Below, in pieces: positions 53,054 to 62,700 of a stretch of 64,000 nucleotides of DNA. Numbering within the stretch: position 1 is the stretch's first letter; every line of letters begins with the position of its first letter. The position numbers were made by a program, and so were the translations under genes. Origin of the DNA: Actinomycetota bacterium (GTDB taxonomy: Bacteria; Actinomycetota; Actinomycetes; Actinomycetales; Microbacteriaceae); assembly GCA_020161315.1 (NCBI GenBank), contig JAIUOH010000003.1, forward strand, positions 47,335 through 111,334. Direction: 5' to 3'. The notes beneath the pieces were generated by a model. It did no database searches, was not told where the DNA came from, and worked only from the letters and a program-made list of their open reading frames with translations.

Positions 53054-54046
53054 ATGAATCTCGAACAGCTCACGGGCTTTGCGATGATCGCCGAGCTCGG
53101 TCACTTCACGCGGGCAGCCGAGCGGCTGCACCTCGCGCAGCCCTCGCTCAGCCGTCAGGTCGCCACGCTCGAGCGCGAGCTCGGCGTCGAGCTGTTTCAT
53201 AGGGTGCGTAGCAACGTCACGCTGACCGCTGCGGGGGAGCGTCTGCTGCCCATCGCGCGACGCATGCTCGCCGACGCTGATACTGCCCGCGACGAGATGG
53301 CCGAGCTTGCGGGGCTTCGCCGCGGCCGCATTCGCCTCGGTGCGACGCCGACGCTCTGCACTAGCCTCGTCGCCGAGGTGCTCGCCGAGTACCGAGCGCG
53401 CTACCCGGGCATCGATATTGAGATTTTGGAGCGAGGATCGCGCAGCCTCATTGCGGCACTCGTCGAAGGCGGGCTCGACCTCGCACTCATTGTGACGAGC
53501 GTCTCACCAGAGGGGGCGCGCGCCGTGCTCGAGCGCGAACCGATCTTGAGCGAGCGCCTCGTGGTGGTGTCGTCTGCGGGGCGCGCTGATCCTTTTGGTG
53601 CTGGTGCTGGCGCTGGTGCTGGTGCGAGCGAAGGTGCTGCCGCCGAAGCCGAAGCGCCGGTGTCGCTCGCGCAGCTCGCGGCGGTGCCGCAGGTCGTCTT
53701 CCCTGAGAACTATGACCTGCGCGTCGCGATGGACGCGGCCTTTGGTGCCGCCGGCCTCACCCCGGCGGTTGCGGTGCAGGGCGCAGAGATGGATGCGGCG
53801 CTGAGCTTCGCCGAGCGAGGCATTGGGGTCGCAGTTGTGCCGGCGATGGTGGCGGTGGGGCGGCCGACGCTTCGTGCCACGCCCCTGATGTCACCCGTGG
53901 GCGGTGTCGAACTCACGCGCACCATCAGCATCGCGCGTCGCTCAGACATGGTGCCGACACACGCCGCCGCGGCGATGCAATCGTTGGTGCGCGAGATCGC
54001 TGACCGCCTCGCCGCGCTCGAACACGGGCTCGTGACGCGGGCGTGA
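53054..54046 (+). CDS. LysR-family regulator
   Basis: 330 residues. N-terminal HTH (FAMIAELGHFTRAAERLHLA, QPSLSRQVATLERELGVELF), then a periplasmic-binding-like effector domain (GATPTLCTSLVAEVLAEYRA; GLDLALIVTS). A GGTGCT microsatellite (from about 53597) encodes an Ala-Gly run (GAGAGAGAGASEGAAAEAEA) inside the effector domain. TAGGCT is 7 bases before the ATG. It is divergent from the flavoprotein gene; the 78-bp gap is AT-rich, with a dyad ATGATGCGCAT, and probably holds the operator for both. Confidence 0.87.
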   Translation: MNLEQLTGFAMIAELGHFTRAAERLHLAQPSLSRQVATLERELGVELFHRVRSNVTLTAAGERLLPIARRMLADADTARDEMAELAGLRRGRIRLGATPTLCTSLVAEVLAEYRARYPGIDIEILERGSRSLIAALVEGGLDLALIVTSVSPEGARAVLEREPILSERLVVVSSAGRADPFGAGAGAGAGASEGAAAEAEAPVSLAQLAAVPQVVFPENYDLRVAMDAAFGAAGLTPAVAVQGAEMDAALSFAERGIGVAVVPAMVAVGRPTLRATPLMSPVGGVELTRTISIARRSDMVPTHAAAAMQSLVREIADRLAALEHGLVTRA

Positions 54047-54085
54047 GGTGCCCGATGTGCGACCTGTGGTCGCTAGGCTGATGGC

Positions 54086-55453
54086 GTGACCTCGATTGTT
54101 TGGTTTCGCGATGACCTCCGGCTCGCTGACCACGCTGCGCTGCTCGAAGCCTCGCGCGATGTGGGCGGAGTCGTGGCGCTCTACGTGCTCGACGAAGCGT
54201 CTGCAGAGGCGAGACCGCTCGGCGGTGCGGCTAGATGGTGGTTGCACCGATCGCTGGAGACACTGAGTGACGCGCTCGCCGAGTTTGGAGTGCCGCTCGT
54301 GCTGCGCAGCGGCCCTGCTGATCGAGTGCTGCTCGAGGTGGCGAGCGAAGTCGATGCGCAGGGCGTCTTCTGGAATCGCCGCTACGGCCCCGAACGCGAG
54401 ATCGATGCTCGCGCGAAGGCCGCTCTGCGGGCAGACGGTCGAGACGCGCGCTCGTTTGCTGGCGGGCTGCTCTTCGAACCCTGGCAGGTGGCCACGGGCG
54501 AGGGCGCGGCATATCGCGTCTACTCGGCTTTCTGGCGAGCCTGCCTGCGCGGGCCGGCACCCGCGAGCCCGCGACCTGCTCCGGACACGATCGAGGCCGC
54601 TGCCACCCAGCCACGCAGCGAAGCGCTCGGCGATTGGGGTCTGATCGACTTGCGATGGTCGGGCAAGCTCGACGCGGTGTGGCAGCCAGGCGAGGCCGCA
54701 GCAAGCGAACGGCTCGAGGCGTTTCTCGATGAACGCGTCGCCGGTTATGCTGGGGCCCGCGACGTGCCGAGCCGGGCAGCCACCTCGAACCTCTCACCGC
54801 ACCTGCGCTGGGGCGAGATCAGCCCGCGCACCGTGTGGTGGCGCACCCTCGACGCAGCAGCAGCGGGAGCGTCAGGCAGTGCTGGCGTAGGCATATTTCT
54901 CTCTGAGCTTGGCTGGCGGGAGTTCGCCTGGCACACGCTATTTCATCGGGGCGCGCTCGAACTAGACGGGCTCGACCGTCGCTTCGACGCGTTTGCGTGG
55001 CGCGCAGACACTGCCGCTGAAGCGGAGGCCGAGGCCTGGCGTCGAGGAGAAACTGGGTACCCCCTCGTTGACGCAGGCATGCGCGAGCTTTGGCAGACCG
55101 GAGCCATGCACAACCGAGTGCGCATGGTCACCGCTTCGTTTCTCACCAAGAACCTGCTCGTCGACTGGCGAGACGGCGAGGCCTGGTTCTGGGACACGCT
55201 GGTCGACGCCGACCGTGCCAGTAACCCATTCAACTGGCAGTGGGTCGCGGGCTGCGGGGCCGATGCGGCGCCCTACTTTCGGGTGTTCAACCCGCTGACG
55301 CAGCAAAAGAAGTTTGACCCAGACGGCAGCTATGTCTACCGCTGGGCGCCGGATAGCCTGCTCGTGCCACCGATCGCCGACCTCGCTGAGACGCGCGTGC
55401 GGGCACTCGCCGCCTACGAGCAAATCAAAGGTGTGCCGCGCCTACCCGTGTGA
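54086..55453 (+). CDS. phrB: deoxyribodipyrimidine photolyase
   Basis: 455 residues: N-terminal antenna domain (SIVWFRDDLRLADHAALLEA), C-terminal FAD domain (LSPHLRWGEISPRTVWW, ELGWREFAWHTLFH, WRRGETGYPLVDAGMRELWQ, MHNRVRMVTASFLTKNLLVD, FNWQWVAGCGADAAPYFRVF). All features of CPD photolyase, repairing UV dimers with light. GTG start; TAGGCT ends 6 bases upstream, so leaderless. Confidence 0.95.
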   Translation: MTSIVWFRDDLRLADHAALLEASRDVGGVVALYVLDEASAEARPLGGAARWWLHRSLETLSDALAEFGVPLVLRSGPADRVLLEVASEVDAQGVFWNRRYGPEREIDARAKAALRADGRDARSFAGGLLFEPWQVATGEGAAYRVYSAFWRACLRGPAPASPRPAPDTIEAAATQPRSEALGDWGLIDLRWSGKLDAVWQPGEAAASERLEAFLDERVAGYAGARDVPSRAATSNLSPHLRWGEISPRTVWWRTLDAAAAGASGSAGVGIFLSELGWREFAWHTLFHRGALELDGLDRRFDAFAWRADTAAEAEAEAWRRGETGYPLVDAGMRELWQTGAMHNRVRMVTASFLTKNLLVDWRDGEAWFWDTLVDADRASNPFNWQWVAGCGADAAPYFRVFNPLTQQKKFDPDGSYVYRWAPDSLLVPPIADLAETRVRALAAYEQIKGVPRLPV

Positions 55454-55465
55454 CAGACTCGATGC

Positions 55466-56377
55466 ATGACTAGGCGCATCGTGCTCGCGGGGGCCTCGGG
55501 CCTGATTGGGCGCGAGCTCGCTGCGGCGCTGCGTCATCGCGGTGACGAGGTGCATTTGCTCGTTCGCGGTGAAGTACAAGGCCAGTACGAGCACTCATGG
55601 AACCCTTCGATCGGCGAAGTCGACGCCACCGTGCTCAGCGATCGTGTACTCTCGGGCGCTGACGCGCTCATCTCGCTCAACGGTGCAAGCGTTGGCCACC
55701 TCCCGTGGACGAAGTCGTACAAGTCACAGTTACTCGCCTCACGTCTCAACTCGACCCGCGCGCTCGCGCGCGCCGTGCGGCAGCTTGGAGCCGGTGCTCC
55801 AAAGGCGTGGCTCTCGGCTTCTGCGGTTGGTTACTACGGCGATCGGCCGGGCGAAGATCTGAGCGAGGCCTCGAGCGCTGGTGATTCGTTTCTCGCGAGG
55901 CTTTGTGTTGAATGGGAGGCTGCTGCCCGCGTGACTGAATCGAGCACGCGGGTAGTCCTCTTACGGACCGCGCCCGTGCTGCACCCGCAGGGAGTGCTGA
56001 AACCCATGATCACACTCACGAAGCTGGGGCTGGGCGGACCGCTCGGCAGCGGCCAGCAGGTGTGGCCGTGGATCTCACTCACCGATGAGGTGCGTGGCAT
56101 TGTGCACGCACTCGACCGCGGGTTGAGCGGCCCGATCAACCTCACCGGGCCCAGCCTGGCAACGGCAAACGAGATCGGTCGCGAACTCGCGGCCGAGTTG
56201 CGCAGGCCGTTTTTGATGCCCGCGCCTGGCTTCGCGCTGAAGCTTGCGCTGGGCAAAGACGCAAGCGAGTCGCTGCTGCTTGCTGACGCTGCGGTGCGGC
56301 CTGATGCGCTGCTGAGCAGCGGCTTCGAGTTCGAGCACCCCACGCCTGCCGAGGCGATTCGGGCGTCGCTCGGGTAG
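55466..56377 (+). CDS. TIGR01777-type NAD(P)-binding epimerase-like protein
   Basis: 303 residues: LAGASGLIGRELAAAL (cofactor loop), ALISLNGASVGHLPWTKSYK, LLASRLNSTRALARAV, SASAVGYYGDRPGEDLSE (catalytic Tyr context), WPWISLTDEVRGIVHALD. An SDR-like family whose enzymatic role is unknown; begins 12 bp after the photolyase stop. Confidence 0.88.
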   Translation: MTRRIVLAGASGLIGRELAAALRHRGDEVHLLVRGEVQGQYEHSWNPSIGEVDATVLSDRVLSGADALISLNGASVGHLPWTKSYKSQLLASRLNSTRALARAVRQLGAGAPKAWLSASAVGYYGDRPGEDLSEASSAGDSFLARLCVEWEAAARVTESSTRVVLLRTAPVLHPQGVLKPMITLTKLGLGGPLGSGQQVWPWISLTDEVRGIVHALDRGLSGPINLTGPSLATANEIGRELAAELRRPFLMPAPGFALKLALGKDASESLLLADAAVRPDALLSSGFEFEHPTPAEAIRASLG

Positions 56378-56379
56378 TT

Positions 56380-56418
56380 GGCCTCCGCTCATCTCGACAA
56401 ACTTGATGAACGGAGGCC
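56380..56418. terminator. bidirectional hairpin terminator, member of dispersed repeat
   Basis: Stem GGCCTCCG / CGGAGGCC, continuing inward as TCATC / GATGA, between convergent genes. The interior (CTCATCTCGACA) is shared with 1694-1718 and 2503-2531. Confidence 0.65.
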
Positions 56419-56433
56419 AGACTCGATGAACGG

Positions 56434-57687
56434 CTAGCGCGAAGCGAGGGTCAGGCGATCCTCTTCGATGAAACCAGCTTCGAAGCCCTCTTCGAGTTCG
56501 TACGCGCTCTCGCCGTGCGCGTGCTCGTCGATGCCGGCCTCTTCGACTTCAGCGGGCACTCGCAGCCCGGTCACGAGCTTCACCGCGAGTGCGATGAGCA
56601 GCGAAACCACGAACGAGTAGACGACCACCGACACCACCGAGATGGTTTGCACGAGCAGCAGCCCGGCATCGCCGCCAACGAAGAGCCCGTCATCGAAGGC
56701 GAAGAACCCGAGGTAGAGTGAGCCGAGCACGCCGGCGACGAGGTGCAGGCCGACCACATCGAGCGAGTCGTCGTAGCCGAGACGGTACTTGAGATCGATC
56801 GCAAACGCACACGCAATGCCGGCGAGCAGGCCGAGCAGCAGCGCCCACAGCGGTGCGAGGTTCGCCGCCGCCGGGGTAATGCCGACGAGGCCCGCGACAG
56901 CACCCGACATGGCGCCGATGACGCCGGGCTTCTTGCCGCGCAGCGCGTCGATAGCGAGCCAGCCGACGATGCCCGCTGCAGGTGCAGCGAGCGTGTTGAT
57001 CAGAATGAGGCCCGCCTCGCCCGCCTCGGTTGCGAGCCCGGCGTTGAAGCCGATCCACCCGAACCAAAGCAGCGCGGCACCAATGGTGACCAGCGGCACG
57101 CTGTGAGGGCGGTGCGATCCTTTGCCAAAACCAATGCGCTTGCCAGCGACCAAAGCGAGGGCGAGGGCCGCCGCGCCCGCGTTGATGTGAATGACGGTGC
57201 CGCCCGCGAGGTCTATCACGTCTGGGGTGCCGAGCACGGAGCCGAGCTGCTGAATCCAGCCGCCTCCCCATACCCAAGCCGCCACCGGAAAGTACACGAA
57301 CGTCGCCCAGACACCCGCGAACAGCACCCAGGAGCCGAGGCCGACACGGTCGGCGATGGCGCCCGAGATGAGCGCTGTCGTGATCATCGCGAACGCCGCG
57401 CCGAAGCCGACTCCGATGTAGTCGGCGGGTGCCGTCGCGATGAGCCCGAAATCTTTGAACGGGTTGCCCGCGAAGCCACTCTCGCCGGGTGCGAAATAGT
57501 TCATGCTGTAGCCGAACAGCACCCACAGCACGCCAACCACGCCCATTGCGCTGACGCTGAAAAGCATCATGTTGACGACCGAGCGCACCCGCACGAGGCC
57601 GCCGTAAAAGAGCGCGAGGCCCGGGGTCATGATGAGCACGAGCGCGGTGCTCGCGAGAGTCCAGACATCTGAGGCAGTGAGTTGCAC
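56434..57687 (-). CDS. amtB: ammonium transporter
   Basis: 417 residues, eleven-TM Amt/Mep family. Starts WTLASTALVLIMTPGLALFY; GAALLWFGWIGFNAGLAT, NTLAAPAAGIVGWL, and VGLHLVAGVLGSLYLG carry the conserved pore His residues. The cytoplasmic C-terminal tail is acidic and ends EEDRLTLASR. GTG start with GGGCGG upstream. A GlnR-like box lies about 85 bp upstream. No glnK/glnD follows. Confidence 0.95.
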   Translation of the reverse strand: MQLTASDVWTLASTALVLIMTPGLALFYGGLVRVRSVVNMMLFSVSAMGVVGVLWVLFGYSMNYFAPGESGFAGNPFKDFGLIATAPADYIGVGFGAAFAMITTALISGAIADRVGLGSWVLFAGVWATFVYFPVAAWVWGGGWIQQLGSVLGTPDVIDLAGGTVIHINAGAAALALALVAGKRIGFGKGSHRPHSVPLVTIGAALLWFGWIGFNAGLATEAGEAGLILINTLAAPAAGIVGWLAIDALRGKKPGVIGAMSGAVAGLVGITPAAANLAPLWALLLGLLAGIACAFAIDLKYRLGYDDSLDVVGLHLVAGVLGSLYLGFFAFDDGLFVGGDAGLLLVQTISVVSVVVYSFVVSLLIALAVKLVTGLRVPAEVEEAGIDEHAHGESAYELEEGFEAGFIEEDRLTLASR

Positions 57688-57769
57688 GGTGGCCGCCCTT
57701 CGGTTCGGTCGGCGACGCCGCCGACAGCCTCAGTCTGTGCGACGTTCGTTTCGAAACGAGTGCGGTTTT

Positions 57770-57785
57770 GTTACGCGCCAGTAAC
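57770..57785 (-). promoter_or_regulatory. GlnR-like box upstream of amtB
   Basis: GTTAC-n6-GTAAC, the half-site spacing used by actinobacterial GlnR. A TTTCGAAA palindrome lies nearby at 57750-57757. A matching site precedes gltB. Confidence 0.6.
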
Positions 57786-57851
57786 CGTTCGTGGCAAGTT
57801 ATGTTTCGGCGCTTTGTTTTGGCGGTTTTGTCTTTACGAGGATCGCGGCAA

Positions 57852-57926
57852 CGCCGAAACAATACAAGTTTGCTGAGGCAATACAAGAATCTCGTGTCGT
57901 TTCACCAAACTTGTATTGTTTCGGCG
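57852..57926. repeat. perfect 21-bp inverted repeat
   Basis: Arms 57852-57872 and 57906-57926, exactly complementary, 33-base loop that itself repeats CAATACAAG. The region 57786-58038 holds no gene; GGCGGGCTGG runs follow to about 57972. Confidence 0.75.
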
Positions 57927-58038
57927 GGCTGGCGGGGCAGCGGGGGCGGCGGGCTGGCGGGCTGGCGGGGCGGCCGGTGACCGTAGCGCCGATCGAGCCC
58001 CTCGACAGGCTCAGGAACCGCTGTCGAGATCGAGGAAG

Positions 58039-59469
58039 TTACCGCACCTGGCGTCGCTCTTGCAACTGCTTTGCGGCGTCACTGATCGCGGCGCCCACTT
58101 TGGTGCCGATGCAAAGGCTTACGAAGGTGAGTGGGGTAGAAGACAGCGATTCAGGGTCTTGCGAGGTGAGCGCCACCAGGCCAATTGTGCCCGGCACGAG
58201 CAGTAGAAAGGCCGGTTGAAACGACACGGCAGACGGAATGCCGCTCGGCATGCCTTCAAGCAGTCGCGAGGCAACGAACAAGATCATTGCGGTGGCGCCG
58301 GTGGCAAAGATGCTGCCTGTGACAGGGCCGAGCGCAGCCAGCAACATGTAAGTGCACGCCATCGTGAGCACCGTCACCGGCAGCAGCCTGCGATCGGCGC
58401 CGAAGGCGAGCCCGATGCCGACGGCGACGAGCACCACCCCGCCCCAGCCGGCCCAGAACGGTGGCAGCGCAAACCAGCCGACTGCGCTTGTAGATGCCGA
58501 AGAGATCTCGCCGACCAGAGCGACCGAGCCAGGGTCAAGGCGAAGCCCGGTGACGGCTGCACCGGCGATAATGCCGGCAGCCATGAAGCCGAGCAGCACG
58601 ACACCCGAGACGAGGCGCGCGGCACCCGTCACGATGTCTGAGGCCGTGAGCTCGAGCAGCGCGTTCGTGATGAGTGCGCCCGGCACAAGAATCGCGACCG
58701 GCGAACATACCGCGAAGAGCGGCACCTCACCAAGATCAAAGAGATGGGCGGCCACGCCTACGAGCCCCGTCGAAACGAACGCGGCCAAGAAAGGCAGGAT
58801 GGACGAGGCGGTGCCCACTTTCGAAGCAAACGCGATTAACGCACCCACGACCGCGCCGGTTATTGCGCAAAACGCGATTGCCCACCACGGGCAACGAAAC
58901 AACACCGCAAGCCCGATCGCGAGCAGGGCGCTGCCGAGCACCGTGCGCAGAAACTGAAAGCGCGGGGTCATCAGGCGAATCGAGCGAGACCTTCTGGTTG
59001 CAGTGTCGAGACCCACCTCGCCGAACCGCAGCGCGCGGGTGAGCCGGTTTGCTGCGGCCGACTGCGTCATTGAGAACGGAGCCGCCGAGATGCCCATCGC
59101 TGCGGGTGCGGCGCCCGCGTTTCTGCCCACGAACACAGCCTCTGGCAGCACCGCGAACGAGAGCTTCGCATCGGGTGCGTGGGTGCGCTGGACTGCCTCG
59201 AGCGTGTCGCGGGTGTCGGTTACCGAGTGACCCGAATCGAGTAGAAACGTGCCGAACTCGGCGAATCGGCTCTCGAGCGGGGCGACGTTGAGGCCGATGG
59301 CGACGGTGTTGGTTGAGACAGTCTCTGTTGAGACGGCACCGGTTGAGACAGTCTCTGTTGAGACGGCACCGGTTGAGACTGCACCGGTTGAGTTGGCGTC
59401 GGTGCCACCGTCAACGTTGCTGTCGCTGAAGCCGTCATGAGCGCGAGCCTCGTCGCGTTCAGCGCCCAT
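58039..59469 (-). CDS. ThrE-like threonine/serine exporter
   Basis: 476 residues from ATG 59469 (GGGGG upstream). N-terminal domain of the ThrE family (FLLDSGHSVTDTRDTLEAVQ, RSRSIRLMTPRF), then about ten TM helices in two halves (VLGSALLAIGLAVLFRCPWW, CSPVAILVPGALITNALLEL, TGATAMILFVASRLL, LTFVSLCIGTKVGAAISDA). The first 60 residues are a Ser/Thr/Val repeat tract built from exact 30-bp DNA repeats, not found in typical relatives. Expected role: exports threonine/serine by proton motive force. Confidence 0.85.
   Translation of the reverse strand: MGAERDEARAHDGFSDSNVDGGTDANSTGAVSTGAVSTETVSTGAVSTETVSTNTVAIGLNVAPLESRFAEFGTFLLDSGHSVTDTRDTLEAVQRTHAPDAKLSFAVLPEAVFVGRNAGAAPAAMGISAAPFSMTQSAAANRLTRALRFGEVGLDTATRRSRSIRLMTPRFQFLRTVLGSALLAIGLAVLFRCPWWAIAFCAITGAVVGALIAFASKVGTASSILPFLAAFVSTGLVGVAAHLFDLGEVPLFAVCSPVAILVPGALITNALLELTASDIVTGAARLVSGVVLLGFMAAGIIAGAAVTGLRLDPGSVALVGEISSASTSAVGWFALPPFWAGWGGVVLVAVGIGLAFGADRRLLPVTVLTMACTYMLLAALGPVTGSIFATGATAMILFVASRLLEGMPSGIPSAVSFQPAFLLLVPGTIGLVALTSQDPESLSSTPLTFVSLCIGTKVGAAISDAAKQLQERRQVR
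59311..59370. repeat. two exact 30-bp tandem repeats in the ThrE-like gene
   Basis: 59311-59340 and 59341-59370 are identical, with partial units on both sides. The unit length is a multiple of three, so the frame is kept. Confidence 0.9.
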
Positions 59470-59615
59470 TCCCGACCCCCTATGAAGTGACAAATATCGA
59501 AAGAAAACCGCAATAATGCCCAAACAAAACTCGAGCGAAACTCGTGATGTCTGCCGCAAGTCTAGCGCCGGGTTCGGCGCAATCCTGCGGCAGTAAAGGG
59601 ATTGCGCACGAATCG

Positions 59616-59631
59616 ATTACGATCTGGTAAC
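59616..59631 (+). promoter_or_regulatory. GlnR-like box upstream of gltB
   Basis: ATTAC-n6-GTAAC, nearly the same as the box before amtB, 48 bp before the -10 below: a typical activator position. Confidence 0.6.
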
Positions 59632-59676
59632 TCAGCTTAATTTGCGGAAAGTTTGCGCGGCAACGCCTGAGGGCTG

Positions 59677-59685
59677 TGCTAGTCT
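59677..59685 (+). promoter_or_regulatory. extended -10 of gltB
   Basis: TGCTAGTCT without a good -35, fitting activation. The ~70-base leader contains short hairpins (CTGCAAGGGTTGCAG; AAAACGCAGTTTT). Confidence 0.5.
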
Positions 59686-59760
59686 CAAATTTCCTAAACT
59701 GCAAGGGTTGCAGCCGTGGCACCCTGCAAAACGCAGTTTTCTGTGCCCGAGAGGACGTCG

Positions 59761-62700
59761 ATGGAGCAGCTACCCGCCACCTCGCACCAGCAGCCCGCCC
59801 GTACCGGTCTGTATGACCCAGCCGAAGAGCACGACGCCTGCGGCCTCGCAAGCGTAGTCTCGCTGACCGGCGAGGCTAGCCACCGCATTGTCGAGCTCGC
59901 ACTCGAGGCACTCGAAAACCTCGAGCACCGCGGTGCTGTGGGCAGCGACGCCGGTACCGGTGACGGGGCTGGCGTGCTTTGCGAGCTGCCGGATCGCTTC
60001 TTGCGCTCCACCTTGCTGGAGCGCACTCCCGAGGTGCATCTTCCACAGGCCGGCCGCTATGCGACCGGCCTTATTTTTTTACCGCAGCAGAGCACCGAGC
60101 GTCGGGCAGTGAAGTACCGCATCGCGGCCATCGCCGCAGAAGAGGGCCTCGAGGTGTTGACGTGGCGCCCGGTCGAGGTGCGACCCGAGGTGCTCGGCGA
60201 TGCTGCCAGAGAAGCGGCGCCGCGCATCGAACAGCTTGTGCTGGTGGCCGCGGGCCAGGGTGCGGCAGCCGGGTCGGCCTCGGCGAACAGTTCGGCAACG
60301 AGTTTCATTCAGGGATCAGCGCCGAGCCGCGAGCAGCTTGAGCGTGCGGCGTACCGCACCCGCAAGCGCATGCAGCACGAGACGGGTGCGTACGCGCCGT
60401 CGCTCAGCAGCCACACCATTGTCTACAAGGGCATGGTCACGACGCTGCAGCTCTCGGAGTTCTACCCTGAGCTACTCGATGAGCGATTCGAAGCCCGCTA
60501 TGCGATTGTGCACTCGCGCTATTCAACCAACACCTTCCCATCATGGCACCTCGCGCAGCCGCTGCGCATGGTCGCCCACAACGGTGAGATCAACACGGTG
60601 CGCGGCAACCGAAACTGGATGCGGGCGCGCGAGGCGCAGCTCGCAAGCCCCGCGCTCGGCGATCTGACGCAGCTGCTGCCCATCTGTTCAGAGGGCGGCA
60701 GCGACTCTGCGAGCTTCGACGAGGTGCTCGAGTTGCTCGTGCTGTCGGGCCGTAGCCTGCCGCACGCGATGGCGATGATGGTGCCAGAAGCGTGGGAGCT
60801 TGAGCACGGACTGAGCCCCGAGCTGCGCGACTTTCTCGAGTATCACTCGCTCGTGATGGAGCCGTGGGACGGCCCCGCGGCGATGATTGCGACAGACGGC
60901 AGCGAGATTGTCGCGCTACTTGACCGCAACGGCCTGCGGCCCGGCCGCTACCAGATCACGGCTGATGGCCTGCTCGTGATCGCGAGCGAGACCGGCGTAC
61001 TCGAGTTTGCGCCTGAGCAGGTGGTGCGCCGCGGGCGGCTGCAGCCTGGCCGCATGATCGCGGTCGATCTCACCACGGGCACGATTCGCGAAGACGACGA
61101 GGTGAAGGGCGAGCTCGCCGCCGCCGCGCCCTGGGGTGAGTGGCTCGAGGCAGGTCTCATTCGCCTCGCCGACGTGCCCGAGCGCGAACACCTTGTGCAC
61201 CCGCCCGCCTCGATCGTGCGCCGCCAGCGCACCTTCGGCTACACCGAAGAAGAGCTGCGCGTGCTGATCTCGCCCATGGCGAAAGACGGCGCCGAGCCGC
61301 TCGCTGCCATGGGCACAGACACCCCGATCGCGGTGCTGAGCGATCGCCCGCGCACGCTGTTCGACTACTTCGTGCAGCAGTTTGCGCAGGTGACCAACCC
61401 GCCGCTCGACGCGCTGCGCGAAGAGCTCGTGACGAGCCTCGCCACGAGCATTGGCCCCGTGGGCAACCTCCTCTCACAGGGGCCCGAGCACGCGCGCCAG
61501 GTGATCCTCGACTTCCCTGTGATCGACAACGATGCTCTCGCAAGAATTCAGCACTTCGGTGACGACCCAGAGCGCGAACGCACCGTCACCATTCGCGGGC
61601 TCTACCCGGTCGATTACCATGCGAAGGGCCTCGCCGATCGCCTCGAAGCGATGTGCCTTGAGGCGAGCGCCGCGATCGAAGCCGGCGCCGAGTTCTTGAT
61701 TATTTCTGACCGAGATAGCGACAAGGATCTGGCGCCGGTGCCGTCGCTGCTTGCCATCTCGGCGGTGCACCACCACCTCATTCGGCAGGGCGCACGCATG
61801 AGGGTTGCGCTGATCGCCGAGGCGGGCGACGTGCGCGAGGTGCATCACGTCGCGTCGCTGATCGGCTACGGCGCAGCGGCGGTGAACCCGTACCTCGCGA
61901 TGGAGAGCGCCGAGGGGCTCGTGCGATCGGGCGAGCTTGAGGGAGTCACCGAAGACGAGGCGGTGCACCACCTCATCAAGGCGCTCGGCAAGGGCCTGCT
62001 CAAGGTCATGAGCAAGATGGGCATCTCGACAGTCGCGAGCTACTGCGGCGCGCAGACGTTTGAGGCCATCGGGCTTTCGCAAGATGTGGTTGACCGCTAC
62101 TTCACGGGCACCGCGTCGAAGCTTGGGGGAGTCGGGCTCGACGTGCTCGCTGCCGAGGTCGCGGCCCGCCACCGGCGCGCGTACCCTGACAATCAGGCGG
62201 CGTTTGCATCGCGCAGGCTCGAAACCGGCGGCGAGTACCGCTGGCGCCGCGGCGAGGAGCCGCACCTCTTCGACCCAGACACGGTCTACAAGCTGCAACA
62301 CGCGACCCGCACCGGCAAGCGCGAGATCTTCGCCGAGTACACGGCGCGCGTCAACGAGCAGCAGGAGCGGCTGATGACACTGCGCGGGCTGTTTCGCTTC
62401 TCGCCGCAGCGCCCCGCCGTGCCGCTCGACGAGGTCGAGCCGATCGAGGGCATTCTGCGCCGCTTCGCGACGGGCGCGATGAGCTACGGCTCGATCTCGC
62501 CAGAAGCGCACCAGACGCTCGCGATCGCGATGAACCGCATCGGCGGTAAGTCGAACACTGGCGAGGGCGGCGAAGACGAAGAGCGGCTGCTCGACCCCGA
62601 GCGGCGCAGCGCGATCAAGCAAGTGGCGTCGGGCCGCTTCGGCGTCACCTCGATGTACCTGACCAACGCCGACGAGATTCAGATCAAGCTCGCGCAGGGA

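Noticed and set aside
59692-59760. Riboswitch in the gltB leader
   Set aside because: Only short hairpins (CTGCAA/TTGCAG) are visible; no pattern of a known glutamine or other riboswitch could be recognised.
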